NCBI GenBank assembly: GCA_030066785.1
Contig: JASJAZ010000014.1
Span: 1-45,176 of the forward strand
Source: Desulfobacterales bacterium
Lineage (GTDB): Bacteria > Desulfobacterota > Desulfobacteria > Desulfobacterales > JASJAZ01
Direction: 5' to 3'
DNA: 45,176 nt
Part shown: piece by piece, positions 35,037 through 43,893 of the stretch
Layout of the letters: each line of letters starts with the position of its first letter
How positions within the stretch are numbered: the stretch's first letter is position 1
The notes under the pieces: model-generated
Told to the model about the DNA's origin: nothing
Database searches by the model: none
What the model saw: only the letters and a program-made list of their open reading frames with translations
Translations under genes and position numbers: made by a program

Positions 35037-36692
35037 TTAAGCTTCTAACCTCTTTAAAGCGGCGGGTAATTGGAGACGACAGGCGGCGGCAAAGTCTTCC
35101 GGGTAATGATTGTTGATCCAGCGCAGTTGAGCTTCACTAAACGCGCCCGGCGATTGGGGGGTTTTGGGCAGAAAACAGTAAAGTAGTCGCTGATCAGAAT
35201 CAGGGCAATTGAAACGTTTGGAATATTCAATACCGCTGACCATGCGCATACCCATATTTTCCAATATGTTCATGGCAATATAAATGGCGCGATCCACTGC
35301 TTGGCGGGTCGGCGTATCGGTCTCCAATATGTTGCCCACCGGTTCCACTGTCATCACTTGCAATTCCCACTGGGAAGTCTGGGCTTTCGGTACGAATAAA
35401 AGCACCTTTGGGTCTTCAAAGATGATCAAGCTGCGATTAGGAGCATCGGAATTGTCCATGCGCTGATTGTTTCGAATGGCCTGGATGTAATTTTCAAAAA
35501 AATTTGCACGATATTCTTGGCGGTAGTCATTGCAAAAATCACGGACAAGATCCCCGCAGGCATAGGCGGCAATGCCATCACGGTATTGCGAATCGGCTAA
35601 ATTCACCGCTACTGAATCCGGCAGCAGCGCATATTGCTGATGGATCTGTTGATGAGAGGCATGCAACCGGTATTTGCTGGGCGCAAAATCGAAACCAAAA
35701 TTCCAACCCCAGAGGGTACTGGTAAATGGCAGAGACGTTTGCTGATCATTGGCAGATAAGGCCGCTGTAATCTTTTTGCGCAGATCCTCAAGCTGCGGCA
35801 CTGCTAGCTGTTTGCGGCGTGAACTTATTGCTAAATCTAATTGTTCGGCCAACCGCAGATAGGTGCGCTGGTAATAGAGGTGGCGCATACCCTGTAAATC
35901 CACCCACGTCAGGTCCGCAATCCGATAACGAACAGCATCATGGGCCATATTGGCGGCATAATGGCCCCACGGGATGTAACTGTTGCGCCGCAAGTACTCA
36001 AAAACATGGCTGTGGCCTTTTGCATCCCGCCATTCGCCCACAATTTCGCTGCTGCCCTGGGCCCCGGGTCTCAATACCATCATATTTTTATAAATATCAG
36101 GCAGGAAACGATTGTTGGCGACCGCCTCAAACAGATCATGATGTTTGATGTCGGGACGGCTGAGACCTTTCTGATCGGTTTCATAAACGAGCCCTGTCGG
36201 CTGTCCGGTCTTTTTATCGTGGGTAAAGGCAGCACTTAATTCGGCCAAGCGCACAAGATCTTCCGAATCGGTGGAATTGACAGCCAGCGCCAGACACAGG
36301 GGCTCGGGCAAATGCTGGAAAAGTGTATCTAATTCCTGATCCAGTGGATCCTCTTCCGGAAACCATTGCCGAATATAGGAAGCAAACGATACCGCCGGCC
36401 TTTCTGGCAGTCTGATACTTTGCGGGGCAGCGGCCTTTCGATCCGCATAACGTTTAGATAAAAAGGTGGTGCCTCTGAAGGGAAAAGCATTGGGGATCTC
36501 GAAAATTATATCTGCCTGGGATTCCTCGACATCGCCGGCGGGAAAATTGGCGGTATTTTTAATATGGGAGCCGGCCTTTTGACCTAAAATGGTGACATAG
36601 TCATTTTCACGCAGATTGGCGACACGATAGGCGGGCTTGTGAAAACCGTAAACAAAATTTCCGTTGGGTGCCACACAGGTTCGCAGTTTCAT
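35037..36692 (-). CDS. Unrecognised 551-residue protein
   Basis: 551 residues, no signal peptide or membrane segment, so probably cytoplasmic. I do not recognise the N-terminal and middle parts (NDYVTILGQKAGSH, RYRIADLTWVDLQGMRHLYY). The C-terminal third has FEDPKVLLFVPKAQTSQWELQ, VGNILETDTPTRQAVDRA and MGMRMVSGIEYSKRF, a pattern faintly like the C-terminal half of GalT/HIT-superfamily nucleotidyl transferases. The HxHxH signature is not visible, so I do not assign activity. It lies 64 bases after the YidD-like gene on the same strand. No good ribosome site precedes the ATG. Confidence 0.7.
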   Translation of the reverse strand: MKLRTCVAPNGNFVYGFHKPAYRVANLRENDYVTILGQKAGSHIKNTANFPAGDVEESQADIIFEIPNAFPFRGTTFLSKRYADRKAAAPQSIRLPERPAVSFASYIRQWFPEEDPLDQELDTLFQHLPEPLCLALAVNSTDSEDLVRLAELSAAFTHDKKTGQPTGLVYETDQKGLSRPDIKHHDLFEAVANNRFLPDIYKNMMVLRPGAQGSSEIVGEWRDAKGHSHVFEYLRRNSYIPWGHYAANMAHDAVRYRIADLTWVDLQGMRHLYYQRTYLRLAEQLDLAISSRRKQLAVPQLEDLRKKITAALSANDQQTSLPFTSTLWGWNFGFDFAPSKYRLHASHQQIHQQYALLPDSVAVNLADSQYRDGIAAYACGDLVRDFCNDYRQEYRANFFENYIQAIRNNQRMDNSDAPNRSLIIFEDPKVLLFVPKAQTSQWELQVMTVEPVGNILETDTPTRQAVDRAIYIAMNILENMGMRMVSGIEYSKRFNCPDSDQRLLYCFLPKTPQSPGAFSEAQLRWINNHYPEDFAAACRLQLPAALKRLEA

Positions 36693-36756
36693 GGTGAAAC
36701 AAGGCCTCGATGATCATTTCCTGAGGTGGAAAAGATAGCATGGAAAATAGACCATT

Positions 36757-37131
36757 TTAACGGTTATCCGCCCACCAGAAATCATTATTTTCCAGCGGAT
36801 CGTAAGATTTCCATTTGCCCTTGACATAGACTTTGGGAGCGAGCTTGGTTTCGTCACGGCTGCAACGCATCAGTCGATCCATGGTCATAACCCAACCTGT
36901 GGTGAATCCATGCTTTGCGATCGCCTGACGGCTGTATTCTGAGCAGGAGGGATACATCGGGCATTCACCACGGCGCACACCTTCTAAATGATTCAGCGGC
37001 CCACGGTAAAATGCGATAATCGGATGGGTGCTGGAAGACTCGGCCGCAGGTGATGATGCGTTATTGCCGGAATGGTTACAGGCAAGCAGCAGGAGCATCA
37101 AGCCCATATAAGAAATCAATTTTGGCAGCAT
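36757..37131 (-). CDS. YidD-domain lipoprotein
   Basis: 124 residues. Residues 1-18 form a lipoprotein signal peptide ending in lipobox LLAC with the lipidated Cys at 18; Asn at +2 suggests outer-membrane sorting. After a Ser/Ala-rich linker, residues 43-105 are a YidD domain: IAFYRGPLNHLEGVRRGECP, MYPSCSEYSRQAIAKHG and MDRLMRCSRDE, with the conserved CPMYPSC and Arg-x-x-x-Cys. Ordinary YidD is 70-90 residues, sits on the cytoplasmic face and aids membrane-protein insertion; it has no signal peptide. Here the domain should face the periplasm, so its job must differ. It is not next to rpmH/rnpA/yidC. An internal ATG at residue 9 would shorten but not remove the signal. Confidence 0.85.
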   Translation of the reverse strand: MLPKLISYMGLMLLLLACNHSGNNASSPAAESSSTHPIIAFYRGPLNHLEGVRRGECPMYPSCSEYSRQAIAKHGFTTGWVMTMDRLMRCSRDETKLAPKVYVKGKWKSYDPLENNDFWWADNR

Positions 37132-37339
37132 GGGTATTCGTATGATTCAATGAATTGAAATATATTTATAATAAATCATACATGTAAAATGATTGGGATA
37201 CAAGGTTTTAAGGCCCGCTTGGGGCAGACGTTATATTCATCTTCATCTTCCCGCCTGTTTCTACAAAATAATGATGGGCCACCGATGATTTAATGGCTAA
37301 AAAATAGGCGCACCCATCACTTGGGGTTTCAGCAAGGGT

Positions 37340-38854
37340 TTAGTCGATTTGAATGGCACGCAGCTGTGACCAAGAATCCCATCGTTTCCTAATTTTTGCG
37401 GGCCGGGCAAGCTCTTGCAAGATATCATCCACATAACGATCTTGACGCATCCCCACCAGTACAGTGGTAATACCCGCAGTTGTGCGCAAAACACGCACAG
37501 CCAGCTGGCTAAGCGAACCTTCCTGATCCCAATCCGGACCAGCCGACCGAACCTGCTTTTTAATGCTGTCAACCTGTTGAATGGCCGCTTTCGCATATAC
37601 CGATGTAACCGCCTCCAAGGCGGCCGTTAGAACTTGCCGGTAGGAAGCTATCCATGCAGAGATTTTTGTATTTTGACTTGCCGACTGCTCTAAAAATTGA
37701 AAAGCCCTCTTCACGTGCGGCCACACATATTCTGCTACGATCTCTTGCCAGCGGTGGTAGGTTGCAAAACGCTGCCACTGCTGCAGCACCTGGCCGCCCA
37801 ATAAATGCTTCTGGAGCCGATGCCCGAGATCTGTTGGCAAACCCAGGCCAGGCAAAATGGTGTCGGTAAATTGTGTTTCAGATTCGACCACAGCCGTTAT
37901 GCGCTGATCCAGTTCTTTCGCATCGCAAGGCTGTTTGGAAGCGATGTCGGCCAAGCGCATCAAACGACGACCATCAAAGGCATTGAGGGGTCGATTGATC
38001 AGCACACCAAGGCCGCAGTGACGGGCAACCGCCAAAAGGCTGCGATCACCGGGCTGATTGATGTCAGTGACCGCACCGGTTTCCAACAGATTCATTGGAA
38101 ATTGAATCAATTGAAAATGATGCTTGCTGTTCATCGATTCGGCAATTTTCCATATGGTTGTCAAACAAGTAAACTGCGGATCATCAGCTGTAGCGGGAAA
38201 CGTATTGGAGCTGATACCGTAGAAACGAATGCGGCCCTTGGCAACCTCAGCCTCCAAGTGTTCAAAGGCCAATCGAATTCGCCGGTAATACTCCTTGCGA
38301 GCCGTTTTCAGTTCGATTCCCTTTTTATGGGCCCATCCCAAATAGTACTCCGGATTGTGCAGTAGGTAGCCATCCAGTGTTCCCATTTTCAGCCGCTGCA
38401 GGCTGCGCGTCAGTTGATCTTTCAAAAAGTCGGGATGGATGCAGTGCGCCAGTCCCTTGGTATACGGCACCAGATCCGGAAAGGGACGACCAGATTGCTT
38501 GCGTTTTTCGCTTAAGGCATAATTTTGACCTTGCAGATAACCGACCTTTGAAACCACGACCACCTGGTTGCGGGCTATGCGTTCCTCCACCATCAATTGT
38601 TGCAGCACGTTGCCAACCAGTTCCTCGGAACCACCATCGGCATAATTGGCACTGGTATCAATCAGGTTGACACCCTTGGTCAACGCGCGATGAAGGGCGC
38701 GTTCATGGGCCTTAATTCCGGCGCTAACGCGATAGCAACCAAAACCGGCCTGGCTAGTCCAAAGCCCGCTTTTTCCCAGTTCAAGGTATTGCAGCATGGA
38801 ATGCTTTTCGGCATAGGTGTGTGTGCCCGAGATGGTGGCGTATCCGGCAATCAT
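37340..38854 (-). CDS. Aldo/keto reductase with long C-terminal extension
   Basis: 504 residues; most aldo/keto reductases are 300-350. The N-terminal barrel has the catalytic tetrad D66 and Y71 in NLIDTSANYADGGSEELVG, K103 in VVVSKVGYL and H166 in DGYLLHNPEYY. Later barrel strands include RIRFYGISSNTF and QFPMNLLETGA. Residues about 330-504 continue with helical sequence (ATYHRWQEIVAEYVWPHVK) and finish the NAD(P)-binding part late, at TAGITTVLVGMRQDRYVDDIL, so the extra material of about 150 residues is an insertion in the barrel C-terminal half. It reduces an unknown carbonyl with NADPH. TAGGAG 7 bases upstream supports ATG 38854. Confidence 0.88.
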   Translation of the reverse strand: MIAGYATISGTHTYAEKHSMLQYLELGKSGLWTSQAGFGCYRVSAGIKAHERALHRALTKGVNLIDTSANYADGGSEELVGNVLQQLMVEERIARNQVVVVSKVGYLQGQNYALSEKRKQSGRPFPDLVPYTKGLAHCIHPDFLKDQLTRSLQRLKMGTLDGYLLHNPEYYLGWAHKKGIELKTARKEYYRRIRLAFEHLEAEVAKGRIRFYGISSNTFPATADDPQFTCLTTIWKIAESMNSKHHFQLIQFPMNLLETGAVTDINQPGDRSLLAVARHCGLGVLINRPLNAFDGRRLMRLADIASKQPCDAKELDQRITAVVESETQFTDTILPGLGLPTDLGHRLQKHLLGGQVLQQWQRFATYHRWQEIVAEYVWPHVKRAFQFLEQSASQNTKISAWIASYRQVLTAALEAVTSVYAKAAIQQVDSIKKQVRSAGPDWDQEGSLSQLAVRVLRTTAGITTVLVGMRQDRYVDDILQELARPAKIRKRWDSWSQLRAIQID

Positions 38855-39102
38855 TGCAAGCTCCTAATAATAGGTCATTTTGATAAAATAATGGGAACCA
38901 ATAATCATAGCTATTATATTGTTAGGCCATATTGCGTCATACAACCTTAATGCGATGCGGTTTTTATATAGCTTGTTTTAAAAGCTTTTTCACAAAACAT
39001 TCAAGAAAATTTTATTCAAATTGTGGCCTAAAATACGAAGTGTCCTGCCTGTGATTGGGATCCGAAATGTCTCGCAGTATGCTTAAAAGATACCCAGGAG
39101 GG

Positions 39103-40779
39103 TTATATGGGAAGCGTAAAGCTGAACTTACTGCCCTGATCAATACCGTTGCTTGCAACTAAAAGCTGGCCGCCATGCATTTCAACTAAGTTTTTGGTCA
39201 AAGAGAGCCCCAAGCCGGTACCCTGAAAATGCCGGCTATCTGAATCCTCAACTTGCTCAAACGGATTGAGGATGCGTTCCAAGTCTTTTTTTGCAATTCC
39301 AATACCGGTGTCGGCGACAACAATTTCGACTTGCGGCCTATCCTGGACGTCGGATACTTCATCCGGGGGGGGTGATTCCAGCAGACGGGCGGTCAAACAT
39401 ATCTTGCCGCCATCAGGTGTGAATTTAACGGCATTGGAAAGTAAATTATAAATAATTTGCTTCAATTTGCGCTCATCGGCCGTGATGGTTTCGGGTATCC
39501 CATCAAAATCCGTGGAGAGCTGAATACCGTGTTTGCCGGCCTTCTCTTTAATCATCACCATGCTATTCTCTAACGTTTCACGCAGGAAAACGGTTGATGG
39601 GTTAAACTCCATTTTGCCGGCTTCGACTTTGGAAAGATCTAAAATATCGTTAATTAAAGACAGCAAATGGCGGCTGCTTTGCAAAACATCACCCAAATAT
39701 TCACTCTGGGTGCTGTTTAAATTGCCAAAATGTTGATCGGCAACCAGCTCTGTAAAACCAATAATATGATTGAGCGGTGTTCTTAGTTCATGGCTCATAT
39801 TGGCTAAGAAATCGCTTTTGGCGCGATTGGCATGCTCGGCCATTTCCTTAGCAATCTCCAAAGACTTTTGCGTATCTTTGCGAAAAGCGATTTCTTTTTG
39901 CAGCGACGCATTGGTCTCAGCCAGTTCAAGTGTTCGCTTCTCGACAATATCTTCCAACTCATCTTTGGAAATGGTGGATTTTTTAAGATTCATGCTCATT
40001 AGATTAAAGGCTTGGACGAGTTCGCCAACTTCATCCGATTGATGGTTGGTCATTTGTAGACCATGCTGGCCTTGGCCGACCTTTTTGAAATAGATGACCA
40101 AATCCTGGATAGGTCGAATAAAACTCCTGGCTGAAAACAACGCAATGATCATCCCAATACAAATCACAGCCAAAGAAAAATACACTATTTTTGAATAGCT
40201 TGAACGATACCACCCGTCGTATAAACTGCGGATATTGTGATACAGCATTCTAATATTTGATTTGATCTCGGCCGTATGAAATCCCATTTGCAGGGTGGCC
40301 AACTTTTGATCACCAAGTGCAATCGGCACACCAATGTGCAGGATACGCTCATCGTGTCGAATCAATGTTTGCCGGGCTTTGATCGCGGCCAAACTGAACG
40401 CCTCCGAAGCAGTTTGGCCAAGATTTTTTAAGTCAGGACTGCTGTCAAATAAAAAAATAGCATCGTTGTTCAATACAAAAACATAATCAACCACAGCTTG
40501 ATCGTTGGACAATCCGGCCAGGTATTCGACTTGGCCCAGATCGAGGTGATATACCGGCTTTACCAGTTGGCTGGCCAACACCGCCGACATCGCCCGGGCT
40601 TTGTCTTCCCATTCCGACCGCAACGATTTTTCCGACATTTCGCCGGCAATCATTTGCACGCCGCTTAAAGAGCGATTGTACAAATCGATCGACAGCAGCA
40701 TAAACGCAGTAACAATGCATATGACCACCGCAACAATCAGTAAGAGCAACTTGGTTTGTATGCTACGAAATTGAATCAT
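39103..40779 (-). CDS. Membrane histidine kinase
   Basis: 558 residues. TM1 is about 10-30, a periplasmic region 35-195 (dCACHE-like size), TM2 197-218, HAMP to about 270, and a coiled coil 270-320 (VEKRTLELAETNASLQKEI). HisKA has the phosphoacceptor H330 in FLANMSHELRTPL, and the HATPase has NLLSNAVKFTP, DTGIGIA and GTGLGLSLTKNLV. All catalytic elements are present, unlike the kinase-like protein at 32993. There is no receiver domain and no adjacent response regulator. It starts 26 bases after a PhnD-like binding protein on the same strand, which suggests the binding protein presents a ligand to its periplasmic region. Confidence 0.94.
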   Translation of the reverse strand: MIQFRSIQTKLLLLIVAVVICIVTAFMLLSIDLYNRSLSGVQMIAGEMSEKSLRSEWEDKARAMSAVLASQLVKPVYHLDLGQVEYLAGLSNDQAVVDYVFVLNNDAIFLFDSSPDLKNLGQTASEAFSLAAIKARQTLIRHDERILHIGVPIALGDQKLATLQMGFHTAEIKSNIRMLYHNIRSLYDGWYRSSYSKIVYFSLAVICIGMIIALFSARSFIRPIQDLVIYFKKVGQGQHGLQMTNHQSDEVGELVQAFNLMSMNLKKSTISKDELEDIVEKRTLELAETNASLQKEIAFRKDTQKSLEIAKEMAEHANRAKSDFLANMSHELRTPLNHIIGFTELVADQHFGNLNSTQSEYLGDVLQSSRHLLSLINDILDLSKVEAGKMEFNPSTVFLRETLENSMVMIKEKAGKHGIQLSTDFDGIPETITADERKLKQIIYNLLSNAVKFTPDGGKICLTARLLESPPPDEVSDVQDRPQVEIVVADTGIGIAKKDLERILNPFEQVEDSDSRHFQGTGLGLSLTKNLVEMHGGQLLVASNGIDQGSKFSFTLPI

Positions 40780-40805
40780 CAGAATCGCAAAATGAATATC
40801 TTGAT

Positions 40806-41690
40806 TTAAAGACTCGCAAGTTTTTGAAACAATTTGGGCCAGGATTGCGGCAAGTCAAAAAACCCGTCAATCTTATAAGGTTTCAGGGCTGCTCGGCCTT
40901 TCTCAGATTGATGCATGTCAAAAAGTAAGGTTTTGATCTGCGCAACCAGCATCGGATTTAAATCTTGCCGCACCATCACAACCATACGCGGCACATTGTC
41001 GGTCTGATGAATAATTTTGAAACTGGACTTGAAGGCTTGCGGGTTTTCTTCTTGTTCTTTCCAGTCAAGACAACTGAGAGCCCCTGCAGCGACCTTTTTA
41101 AAATACACCCAACTGGAAACATTTATTTCCGAATCGGCAAACGTATAGCCGACCTTGCCGTGCGGCACCGGCATGGTCAAATCCGCCATCTGAATCAGTT
41201 CTATTCCATTATTTTTAAACGCCAGTCGCGGCAGAAAGTAAGCGGAGGTCGAAGTCGGATCTTCAAAGGCAATGACCTTGCCTTTGAGGTCCGCCAGGCT
41301 TTTTACGGGCTGATCTTTGCGGCAAAAAATAAAACTGTTGTATTCTGCAACGCCCTTGCGCGATATCAACAAAATAGGATAAGCCGTCCCACTTTTATAA
41401 TAAAGGGCGGCGGAATAAGGTGTCTCTAAGACGATATCAATTTTACCTGCGGCAAGATAATCAATGACTTTTTGATTGCTACCCAGCGGGGTTACCTTGC
41501 CCTGCTTGATGCCATCTTGCTTTAGCTGTTCCGCCAAATAAGTGGCGATTGGATGCAGTCGCTTGTATTCTTTGCTAAGCTTTTGGGTGGCACGACTGAG
41601 GGTCAGGGTATCCTGCCCCGATTCGGCATACCGGGGATGCAGACCGCATAAAAACGGTAAAAGGGTCGCGATACATAATAATTTTCGCAT
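40806..41690 (-). CDS. PhnD-like periplasmic binding protein
   Basis: 294 residues with a signal peptide (hydrophobic residues 4-16, cleavage near YAES). The mature part shows LHPIATYLAEQL, YLAAGKIDIVLETPYSAALYY, SLADLKGKVIAFEDPTSTSAYFLPR and VVMVRQDLNP, matching the phosphonate/phosphite PhnD family. FEDPTSTSAY is the characteristic anion-binding loop. The true ligand could be a phosphonate, phosphite, or another compound, since this family is often reused for sensing. AGGAGT lies 4-9 bases before the ATG. No ABC permease or ATPase is nearby; the partner is the kinase 26 bases downstream. Confidence 0.9.
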   Translation of the reverse strand: MRKLLCIATLLPFLCGLHPRYAESGQDTLTLSRATQKLSKEYKRLHPIATYLAEQLKQDGIKQGKVTPLGSNQKVIDYLAAGKIDIVLETPYSAALYYKSGTAYPILLISRKGVAEYNSFIFCRKDQPVKSLADLKGKVIAFEDPTSTSAYFLPRLAFKNNGIELIQMADLTMPVPHGKVGYTFADSEINVSSWVYFKKVAAGALSCLDWKEQEENPQAFKSSFKIIHQTDNVPRMVVMVRQDLNPMLVAQIKTLLFDMHQSEKGRAALKPYKIDGFFDLPQSWPKLFQKLASL

Positions 41691-42118
41691 GACAACTCCT
41701 CATCAACACATTTAATGATATCAATGGTTATCATAAATAAATCGCCCACGAATTCTAAACTGACCATCGGCAATCAGCGGCTGAAACTTTAACGGTAGAA
41801 GTCCTCTAAAAATTGCGCTTAAAACGTTTCGTATTCGTCTGTGCTTGCAATAATTAGCTTTACAAAAAAGCGCTGTCGGATTGTTTAAAGCACCGTTTTT
41901 CAGTGCTGGCCAGATTCATTGGGCAAATCGATGAATTATAAAATATTTGGCGACTTTTTGTAGCCGATTAAGTATGAATTCAGATTGATTGTTTTTCAGA
42001 TGATTGAAGCGACAAGCAAATAATGAAATGATTATTGTAACCCCCCAATAGATATGCCAAACTATCTCAGAATGTCAGAAAACTTCGAGTTATCTACACA
42101 GACATTGGGGAGAGGATA
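41691..42118. other. Divergent promoter region
   Basis: 428 bases between the PhnD-like gene (-) and the channel gene (+). It is AT-rich with no coding signal. The palindromic-looking ATCAATGGTTATCATAAATA near 41719-41738 and TTATCT near 42090 might be regulatory, but nothing convincing was found. GGGGAGAGG lies just before the channel gene ATG. Confidence 0.5.
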
Positions 42119-43216
42119 ATGCTTTGGAAATTAAAAACCCTATTTCCGTTTCTAATGTTAAGCGTGCTTTTATGCTGGCAACCAATTGAAGCTACCCAAA
42201 CCCCATCCAAATTGCGGGTCGGCATCAGCCCGTTTTCACCGTTTGTCATTTTAGACGAAAATGGACCCGTTGGTGTATCGATTGATGCCTGGCAAGCGCT
42301 TGCCGAAGAATTAAACGTTCAATATGAATATATTCAATGCACGGGTGTAGCGGACAAACTTAAAAAACTGCAGGAAGGTCACATTGATATCGCCATTGGA
42401 GGGATTACGATTACAGAAGATCGCGAAGAGATTTTCGATTTTTCACACCCTGTTTACCACACCGGCTTAGATATCTTGATTCCCCACCAAAACAAATTTA
42501 CCCTCAGGGCTTTGTTTGCCTCGCTGTTTAGCGGGAAAAAAATGGTATTTTTCGCGGGCATGCTGGGTTTGGTTTTAATTGCCGGCCATATTATCTGGCT
42601 GGTTGAAAGAAGCACTGAACACAGAACAACGCGTTTCCATCGAAATTATATTCCCGGTGTATTTGAAGGTATGTACTGGGCGCTGATTACAGCCAGCACC
42701 GTCGGTTATGGGGATAAAGTTCCCAAGAGGTGGATTGGCAGAATTCTAACCGGAATCCTTATTATTATCTTTTTGCCCCTATTTGGTTTTTTTATTGCGC
42801 AGCTGTCATCCGATTTGACTATGCAAAGTATCCAACAAACGATTAATGGGCTTGAAGATTTGTGGGGTAAGCGGGTGGGTGTGGTCGGCGGCACAACCAG
42901 TCATGAATTTATGAAACAGGAACGCTCCCATTTAACTATTTTCGATAATGTCGATCAAGCCTATGATGCGTTACATCGCAACCAGATAGACGCCGTTGTT
43001 TATGATGCCCCGGCATTAATGCACTATGCCAGCGGCAAAGGCAAAGACAGGGTCAAGGTGGTGGGGAAACTGTTTGCGCCCCAGGATTACGGTTTAGCGC
43101 TTCCCCAGGGGAGCCGATTGCGTGAAGAGATTAACCGCGACCTTCTGGCCTTGATCGAATCAGAAAAAATTAAAAAAATCTTCACCAAATGGTTTGGTCC
43201 CGATCTCGGCAGGTAG
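42119..43216 (+). CDS. Prokaryotic ionotropic glutamate receptor-like potassium channel
   Basis: 365 residues in the order of GluR0. A signal peptide covers 1-25. Ligand lobe S1 is 32-125, with LRVGISPFSPFVI, DIAIGGITITEDREEIFDFS and likely carboxylate-binding R102. Membrane helix M1 is 142-162. Pore loop ITASTVGYGD carries the potassium selectivity filter T194-V195-G196-Y197-G198. Helix M2 is 207-229. Ligand lobe S2 is 245-360, with GKRVGVVGGTTS and AVVYDAPAL, where D297 is a likely amino-group ligand. It should form a tetrameric channel opened by an amino acid or similar small ligand. GGGGAGAGG precedes the ATG. The phosphoesterase gene follows after 65 bases. Confidence 0.92.
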   Translation: MLWKLKTLFPFLMLSVLLCWQPIEATQTPSKLRVGISPFSPFVILDENGPVGVSIDAWQALAEELNVQYEYIQCTGVADKLKKLQEGHIDIAIGGITITEDREEIFDFSHPVYHTGLDILIPHQNKFTLRALFASLFSGKKMVFFAGMLGLVLIAGHIIWLVERSTEHRTTRFHRNYIPGVFEGMYWALITASTVGYGDKVPKRWIGRILTGILIIIFLPLFGFFIAQLSSDLTMQSIQQTINGLEDLWGKRVGVVGGTTSHEFMKQERSHLTIFDNVDQAYDALHRNQIDAVVYDAPALMHYASGKGKDRVKVVGKLFAPQDYGLALPQGSRLREEINRDLLALIESEKIKKIFTKWFGPDLGR

Positions 43217-43281
43217 TATCGCTATCCAGCACCCCGCCAACTAGTGGCGTAAGCCATAACAAGTGATCGGCAATTGCAGAT

Positions 43282-43893
43282 ATGAAAATATTAACGGTCT
43301 CAGATCGCGAAGAATCATGTTTAATTGAGCAGGCAGCGTCTGATGATTTTAAAGACATAGATCTCATTCTTTCCTGCGGCGATTTGGCGCCGGAGTACTT
43401 GGCAACTTTGGCCGGCAAGCATGAGGCGCCGGTTTATTTTGTTCGCGGTAATCATGATATCCGTACACCTGCCAAGCCGATCTATGGTTGCATGGATATA
43501 CATGCGCGGTTAATTCGTTATCAAAACCTGCGTATTTTGGGACTCGAGGGGTCCCATTGGTACAATGGCGGTCCCGCGCAGTATACGGAAAACGAAATGC
43601 GAATCATCATTCTGAGGTTGTATCCTAAAGTCTGGCTAAGAAAGGGTATTGATATTATCATTACCCATGCGCCACCCCGTGGTATTCACGATGCCGAAGA
43701 TCTTTGTCATCGCGGCTTCCAAAGTTTCCATTGGCTGATAAAATGGTTTCAACCGTCTTATTTTATCCATGGCCACATCCATAAACTTTTTAAGACACCA
43801 TCTGAACGCACCACCACGGTAAACCGTACCAACATTATTAATACGTATGGATACTTTCTCTTCGAAATCGACAAAGCCCGGTTGGCTCAGTAA
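43282..43893 (+). CDS. Calcineurin-like metallophosphoesterase
   Basis: 203 residues, cytoplasmic. The metal-binding motifs are CGDLAPEYL (D34), GNHD (57-60 region, N57-H58-D59), THAPPRG (H129) and HGHIH (H163, H165). Motif I is SDREES (D8), where the usual D-x-H has Arg-Glu instead of x-His, so one metal ligand of site 1 may be missing. The substrate (phosphoprotein, cyclic nucleotide or nucleotide) is unknown. The last 47 bases overlap the next gene in another frame, which suggests tight coupling. The start is the ATG at 43282; no strong ribosome site is seen. Confidence 0.88.
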   Translation: MKILTVSDREESCLIEQAASDDFKDIDLILSCGDLAPEYLATLAGKHEAPVYFVRGNHDIRTPAKPIYGCMDIHARLIRYQNLRILGLEGSHWYNGGPAQYTENEMRIIILRLYPKVWLRKGIDIIITHAPPRGIHDAEDLCHRGFQSFHWLIKWFQPSYFIHGHIHKLFKTPSERTTTVNRTNIINTYGYFLFEIDKARLAQ

